The notes under the pieces were generated by a model. The model searched no databases and had not been told where the DNA came from. It saw only the letters and a program-made list of their open reading frames with translations. From Davidsoniella eucalypti (taxonomy: Eukaryota > Ascomycota > Sordariomycetes > Microascales > Ceratocystidaceae), in the NCBI GenBank assembly GCA_004009845.1, contig RMBW01000255.1, forward strand, positions 6,878-25,874: 18,997 nucleotides of DNA, written 5' to 3'. The position numbers and the translations under genes are program-made. Position 1 is the stretch's first letter, and each line of letters opens with the position of its first letter. Shown here piece by piece: positions 14,684-18,997 of the stretch.

Positions 14684-15845
14684 GAGGCACTAGTGTTAGA
14701 AAATCTCAAAAAAAGAGATACTCGACCGGATTTGGCGGCCATTCTGACCGCCGCCATCCAGGATACCTGCGCAGAGGTGATGCCGAAGGCTCGCATCTGC
14801 CCCCGAAGTAAGCCTTGGTGGAACGACGAACTCAAGCTATTGAGGAAGTCGTTTCTCAGAGCCGAACGACAATGGAAGAAGGATAAGATCTGTCTGACGG
14901 AGTACAAAGAAAAACGAAACAGGTATTTCCATGCCATTATCAAAACCAAAGCTAACTATTTCAATTCTTTCTTAGAACAAGCAACCGGCGACGAAGTCTT
15001 CACTGCTATGAGATACACGAAACCCATAACCGACTCGTATATACAACCACTCGAGGAAAATGGTGTCAAGGCGGAGTCTTTCGACGACAAAGCTAAGATG
15101 CTACTGAATCTTGTGGGCGGCGAAAAAGGTGAGTCCCTTGAGGACGAAGACACTCTACCCATCCCACATCACGAGAACTCGAAATGGCCTTGGCCTAACA
15201 TCTCTACCATTGAGATTGAAAGAGCTATCATGACCTCAAACCCTAAGAAGTCTGCTGGACCAGATGGGATTAATTTCCAAATGATCCAAAATGCTTATAG
15301 GGCTATCCCCGAGGTCTTCCACTATGTCTACACGGAGCTATTCACTAAAGGACAGTGTCCTACGGTGTGGCGCCAGGGCATTGGAGTGATATTGAAAAAA
15401 CCCAACAAGCCAGACTATTCCCGTATCAAGGCATATCGGATTATCACGCTGCTGAACTGCTTAGGTAAAGTATTGGAACGAATTTTTGCACAGAGACTTG
15501 GTTTCTTGGCTGCAACAAAGGACGACCTGCTTCACCCAACGCAGTTTGGCGGACGGAAACAACGATCGACGATCGATGCAGCAATGGTTCTCATGGACCA
15601 AGTCAAGTCATGGAAAGAACAGGGCCTGAAATCGAGTATTGCACTACTTGATATCAAAGGCGCGTTCGACCATGTTAATAGGGATACCCTACTATGGCAC
15701 TGCAGAGATCTAGGTCTTCCGAATAACTGCACCCAATGGATCGCAGCCTTCCTTCAAAAGAGGAAGGTCCAGATATGTTTTGATGGCAAACGAACAAACT
15801 TCTACACTATTGACCAAGGCATACCGCAAGGCAGCCCAATCTCCC
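14684..15845 (+). pseudogene. LINE ORF2 middle: reverse transcriptase fingers and palm
   Basis: Following the endonuclease in a new frame, this part contains a linker (PWWNDELKLLRKSF) and RT blocks: KSAGPDGINFQMIQ, VILKKPNKPDYSRIKAYRI, LGKVLERI, HPTQFGGRKQRSTIDAA, ALLDIKGAFDHV (first catalytic Asp) and GIPQGSPISP. The frame ends at 15857-15859 (TGA) after a C4 run at 15843-15846 that seems to lack one base. The YIDD box is in the next segment. Confidence 0.87.
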
Positions 15846-16823
15846 CATTCTGTTCTTGATTTATTCGAGATATACACATAAATATCCCCCATCCATCCAA
15901 GTTCATGGCATTCAGCTCTCATACATTGATGATATTCTGATTACGGTAGCTTCAAAAGCTTTGCAAGAAATTGCAGAGCTCTAGAGGCCATCGTTGAAGA
16001 TCTCACCAGGCAAGCCGACGATAGTTCCGTCGAGTTTGAGAGTTCCAAGACTGAGCTTCTGCATTTAACAAGGAGTAAAGCAGTAAGCAATGAACACATA
16101 GACGTCCTAGGGACGACAATACAACCGTCAGAGAAGATCAAGTGGCTAGGAATCTGGCTAGACTGTCAGCTGAATTTCAGCGAGCATGTCCAAGACAGAA
16201 CCCTTAAAGCAACCAGAACCCTAATGGGAATTCAACGGATTTCGCGGAAGTATAGCGGTCTAAGTGCGAAAGCAACTAGACAGTTATACCAAGCTGTGAT
16301 TCGTCCTATTATGGAGTACGGTTCGATCCTCTGGTGGACCAAAATGAAGCCCATTTCCCTCAAGAAACACCTTGAAAAAGTACAAAGTTTGGCGATTTCC
16401 ATGATGCTTGGCACCTACAAGCAGGCTCCGAAAAGGGCTTGTGAAATAGAGGCTGGCATTAAACCAGTTGAGATCAACTTGGAATGGAATAACCTCAAGT
16501 ACGGAACAAGACTTTTACAATTCCCTAAACACCACCCCCATACGTCATTGCGCCCAACCCACCAAGGACCATCTGAACTCGGAGTCTGACTTTGAGTCTC
16601 TTGGTATCTTGGGTCCCTACAAATTGAAGCGAGAGTCACAAGTGCAAGCAATTGCCGTGGACATCAAGTACCTGATACCTTTCAAGGCACTTCAGCGAGC
16701 TAAAATTGTATGGGAGGCACCATGGGCCAAACGTACCCCAATCACAACACACATTCCAATGGTCAAAAAAGAAGAAGCAAAGGAAATCCACCTGGCAACC
16801 CTAGCAACCCTATGGTTGGGCGA
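15846..16823 (+). pseudogene. LINE ORF2: RT catalytic box and downstream region, cut by E3
   Basis: Three frame pieces follow. The first, 15846 to about 15957, contains the ending ILFLIY and SYIDDILI, the catalytic double Asp. After an A4 run (15954-15957) comes a second piece to about 16538, with WLGIWLDCQLNF, YQAVIRPIMEYGSILWW and a thumb-like region. After a C5 run (16535-16539) a third piece runs to 16823 (HCAQPTKDHLNSE, LATLATLWLGD). The coding sequence is interrupted at 16824 by the E3 LTR. No RNase H motif appears before the cut. Confidence 0.8.
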
Positions 16824-17001
16824 TGTCAGGGGCTAAGGCCCAGTTGGTATTTGGCTAAGTAAGATACTTAGCCAGATAAACGGTTATAAATAGGGACCTA
16901 TTCCCGCCGTATTCCAACAGATATTAGTCTTTCTCTTCATCGGTATCAATCGAAGTCTTTACTCTAGATTGCTTGCCATTGCCTCTTCCTAGTTCGTGTC
17001 A
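16824..17001 (+). repeat. 5' LTR of E3
   Basis: 178 bp, TGTCAGG to CGTGTCA, alignable to the E1 LTR along its length with scattered differences. It contains an inverted repeat GGCTAAGTA (16853-16861) / TACTTAGCC (16865-16873) with a 3-base loop, TATAAATA at 16885-16892, the conserved TAGGGACCTATTCCCGCCG, and ATCGGTATCAA (16939-16949). The boundary at 16824 interrupts LINE coding sequence. Confidence 0.92.
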
Positions 17002-17003
17002 TT

Positions 17004-17014
17004 TTGATACCGAT
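17004..17014 (+). promoter_or_regulatory. Putative self-priming primer-binding site (E3)
   Basis: TTGATACCGAT lies two bases inside the LTR and is perfectly complementary to ATCGGTATCAA at 16939-16949 in the same LTR. It is conserved with E1 although the leaders beyond it differ completely, which argues that the complementarity is functional. Confidence 0.6.
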
Positions 17015-17034
17015 CTACCATCGTTCTCGTTCTT

Positions 17035-17160
17035 CGCACCCTACTGTGCACCTTGTTCTCTCACGCTATTCGTGACCATCACTCTACTCGCACCCTACTG
17101 TGCACTCCATTCTCTCACGCTATTCGTGACCATCGTTCTCGCACCCTACTGTGCCCTCAC
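17035..17160 (+). repeat. Tandem hairpin repeats in E3 leader
   Basis: About 2.5 units of 51-54 bp. Each holds hairpin A (GCAC-CCTACT-GTGC, at 17036, 17090 and 17141), and the two full units also hold hairpin B (TCACG-CTATT-CGTGA, at 17061 and 17115). Two copies of hairpin A extend to the palindrome GTGCAC. Five small stem-loops thus alternate between the primer site and Gag. Position and form suggest RNA packaging or dimerisation signals; this is inference. The open frame across it is a by-product of the repeats. Confidence 0.75.
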
Positions 17161-17202
17161 TTCGCTATCTCACTGACTAAACGCGTCCACCTTACTTGCA
17201 CC

Positions 17203-18190
17203 ATGTTGCAACTTTTCCTCCTTCACCTCTGGGCTGCCATCCTTGGAGCCCACCACGGCACCGCCGAAGGTCTCGCCCTCGCATTTCTCGCAATTGCCTT
17301 CACCCACTTCATGCTAGACATCACGCGCCGCTTCCTGCTGGCCTTCAAGCCGCGCCATGTCGTCACCCCCTTTCTCCACCAGAGACGCCTCTGGAAACAC
17401 CAGGGCTGGTGCTATTTAGCCCTGTTCAAACGCTCTGAACGACCCCGTCTGGCCAAACTACTTGGCCCCTTTCCCGCAGGCCCTGCCATCCTCGCACACG
17501 CTGCCCACTTTCATGACCACCTGCACTGTTTGTCCATCTCCACGGATATAATCGGCCACATTGTGCCTGGTCAAAGCAGCCTCAGGTCCCCGCGCAGCGC
17601 CCAGATTCTCCTGTCACGATTTCTTAGCAACCCTCACATCCTCGGCTTCGGCGCGTCTTCCAGCAAAGACATCCCCATACGCACCAAGGAGAACACCCCT
17701 AAAGTCAAAATCGAAGCCCCTCGTCGCTCTCTAAGCGGTCACCCCCTGCCAGGCGCATACTCCGACGATACAGCAGGCGTCTTCGAAGTTCTGTCCGCCA
17801 AATACCAAGCTGCCCTCGATAAAGCCCAACTGGATCCAACCGAATGGATATCACCCACTGCGCCAAGATGGGACTTCCAGTTCCACCACAACTTCAAAGT
17901 CGCAGAGATCCAGATGGCCGCACTCCAGGGCATGGCAGAACGCTCAGCCCCCGAATTCAAGGACCCTGCACGCACTGCTGAAGTACTGGACAACCTAGGC
18001 CGAGACATCCTCGAGCTCCTCGGTGGCAAATACGAAGACCCAGCCAACGACAACTTAGTAGACCTCAACCAGCTCGACGACTTAGAGGACAGACTCAAAC
18101 CTCTCAACCTACGTCTCGCCCCTATCCGCGAACACGCCCCACGCCTCCAGAGAAAGGCTCACAACAACACCAGCATTCCCTCCTACAGCT
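17203..18190 (+). CDS. E3 Gag: hydrophobic N-terminus to linker
   Basis: ATG at 17203 in good context (CACCATG) starts MLQLFLLHLWAAILG. Hydrophobic stretches at about residues 2-17 and 22-38 are followed by basic DITRRFLLAFKPRH, like E1. Then come the block KRSERPRLAKLLGPFPAGP, identical in E1, NPHILGFG, and a charged region (WISPTAPRWDFQFHHNFKVAEIQ) matching E1. The same frame is open upstream of the ATG to 17053, but that is leader repeat sequence. Here the hydrophobic head and the Gag body are in one uninterrupted frame. The frame is lost somewhere between about 18125 and 18194 by a one-base gain or two-base loss. The hydrophobic head is absent from Gags I know of in well-studied Ty3/gypsy elements. 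Confidence 0.8.
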
Positions 18191-18193
18191 CAC

Positions 18194-18432
18194 GGGATCG
18201 CCTTACTACCCCCTCGCGACGACCAGCTTGCCCGCCGCAAAGATGTTATCGACGCAGTCCGCAAGTTCGACGGCACCTTCGATTACGCCACCTGGAAGAT
18301 GGAGCTTAACGAGAAATTTCTCGTGGACTCTTACCGCTTCTACTCAACCAGAGACCAGCTGGCGTACACGATGAACGCCCTGTCGACGGAGATCAAGGAA
18401 CAAGTTCGCACCAAGTACCTCGAATGCTCCCC
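18194..18432 (+). pseudogene. E3 Gag capsid, central part
   Basis: In the next frame: GIALLPPRDDQLARRKDV, AVRKFDGTFDYATWKMEL and RDQLAYTMNALSTEI, each matching E1 Gag in order. It terminates at a TGA shortly after a C4 run (18429-18432), where one base appears to be missing. Confidence 0.8.
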
Positions 18433-18997
18433 ATGAACACCGGCTTCCAGGCCTTCCTCTCTTACCTTGACTCGCGATACGACGACCCCGACCGAGCGAG
18501 ACTTGCCAACCGCGAATTGCTGAAGCTCAAGCAAAGCCCTACCGAGACATTCGAATCCTTTACCAACCGTCTCTGCTCCCTGCGCGACAAAGCCCATTTC
18601 TACGACCATAACACTCTCCTCTCCGTCCTCCAAGAAGGCCTCCACCTGGACATGCAAGTGCACTTAGCCAACATGTTCCATATCAGACCACTAGACGAAA
18701 TGATCTCACAGATGCGCCCAGTCGCCCGCATCAAGGAAAGCGCCCTCGCCAAAGCCAAGGCCATAAACTCCAACCACTGGCGTTCAAACCCCTCGCCGAC
18801 ACCATCTCGTACGCCCGCGCCCAAATCACAAACCTCCTCAACCGACAGGCCCTGCTATCACTGCCGCCAAACAGGCCACTACGCCTCCATGTGCCCTCTC
18901 ACGCCCTGCCAGTACTGCAGCAGCCAAGCACATCCCTCAGGCACATGTCCTACGGCCGTATCCTGCTCTGCCTGCCAACGCAAGGGTCATACCGCTG
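18433..18997 (+). CDS. E3 Gag: capsid C-terminus and zinc knuckles (runs off window)
   Basis: From ATG 18433 the frame is open to the window end. It has NTGFQAFLSYLDSRYDDPDR, ETFESFTNRLCSLRDKA and LLSVLQEGLHLDMQ, as in E1 Gag. After a Pro/Ser-rich linker there are CCHC knuckles: CYHCRQTGHYASMC (18853-18894), CQYCSSQAHPSGTC (18907-18948) and a third beginning CSACQRKGHT (18964 on), cut by the window. The triple knuckle is therefore conserved between subfamilies. The ATG is internal; the true start is 17203. Confidence 0.85.
   Translation, partial: MNTGFQAFLSYLDSRYDDPDRARLANRELLKLKQSPTETFESFTNRLCSLRDKAHFYDHNTLLSVLQEGLHLDMQVHLANMFHIRPLDEMISQMRPVARIKESALAKAKAINSNHWRSNPSPTPSRTPAPKSQTSSTDRPCYHCRQTGHYASMCPLTPCQYCSSQAHPSGTCPTAVSCSACQRKGHTA

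Larger units (their letters stand above)
12460..16823 (+). mobile_element. LINE retrotransposon, probably Tad1 clade, 3' end not seen
   Basis: Homology of E2 to E1 stops at 12459 and a two-ORF LINE begins: a leader of about 116 bp, ORF1, then ORF2 with an AP-type endonuclease and RT. The 5' end appears complete. At 16824 it is interrupted by E3, so RNase H (if present), the 3' end, the tail and the right target duplication are outside the window. ORF2 has about four frame breaks at homopolymers. The clade assignment rests on gene order and motif style seen in fungal Tad-like LINEs. Confidence 0.85.
16824..18997 (+). mobile_element. E3: 5' part of a fourth chromovirus, nested in the LINE
   Basis: A plus-strand element begins with a 178-bp LTR similar to that of E1, followed by a primer site identical to that of E1, a leader with hairpin repeats and a Gag homologous to E1 Gag. 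It runs out of the window inside the third zinc knuckle. Pol, the 3' LTR and the right target duplication are not visible. LTR and Gag divergence from E1 show a sister subfamily. Confidence 0.9.

Noticed and set aside
14479..14949. 156-codon minus-strand open frame opposite the LINE ORF2
   Set aside because: It is a shadow of the endonuclease/RT coding strand with no domain of its own.
17035..17160. Possible CRISPR-like array
   Set aside because: Only about 2.5 units, with the whole unit repeated and no unique spacers, in a retrotransposon leader.
16973..17176. Small open frame with repeated PYCA units
   Set aside because: It is a translation of the tandem leader repeats of E3 and overlaps the LTR end; no start context or conservation in E1.

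Overview
The window is entirely nested retrotransposons; I see no host gene, structural RNA gene or CRISPR array. Chromodomain-bearing Ty3/gypsy elements (chromoviruses) together with a LINE of apparent Tad1 type point to a filamentous fungus, most likely an ascomycete. That is an inference from element types, not from a host marker.

Layout. (1) Bases 1-6450, minus strand: a full-length 6,450-bp chromovirus (called E1) with two 178-bp LTRs that differ at one base. Gag and Pol are recognisable end to end but broken by about eight single-base indels, mostly in C/G runs. (2) Bases 6451-12459, plus strand: a near-identical second copy (E2). It starts abruptly in the Gag zinc-knuckle region at the E1 LTR and ends inside integrase, and it is split by (3). 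(3) Bases 8814-11710, plus: a third, related chromovirus (X) with identical 181-bp LTRs and a perfect 5-bp target duplication (CAACG), inserted in E2. X lacks its primer site, leader, gag, protease and most of RT. (4) Bases 12460-16823, plus: a LINE inserted in the E2 integrase, with ORF1, endonuclease and RT. (5) Bases 16824-18997, plus: the 5' part of a fourth chromovirus (E3), inserted in the LINE and running off the window.

The elements share an unusual design. The LTR transcript region has an 11-nt stretch complementary to the site just inside the 5' LTR, which suggests Tf1-like self-priming instead of tRNA priming. The leader has tandem repeats; in E3 they form alternating small hairpins. 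Gag opens with a hydrophobic, membrane-like segment followed by a very conserved basic block, then a capsid region and three tandem CCHC knuckles. Gag ends in a 13-nt window overlapping pol in the -1 frame, 3 nt before a perfect 7-bp GC stem, which looks like a -1 frameshift signal. Pol is PR-RT-RNase H-IN-chromodomain. The LTRs of three subfamilies keep an inverted repeat upstream of TATA whose arms differ in sequence but stay self-complementary.

E1 and E2 lie in opposite orientation and form an inverted repeat with arms of about 3.1 kb, a possible source of hairpin RNA. Identical or nearly identical LTRs and near-identical copies mean all this is recent. The many homopolymer frameshifts in otherwise young elements may therefore be sequencing error.
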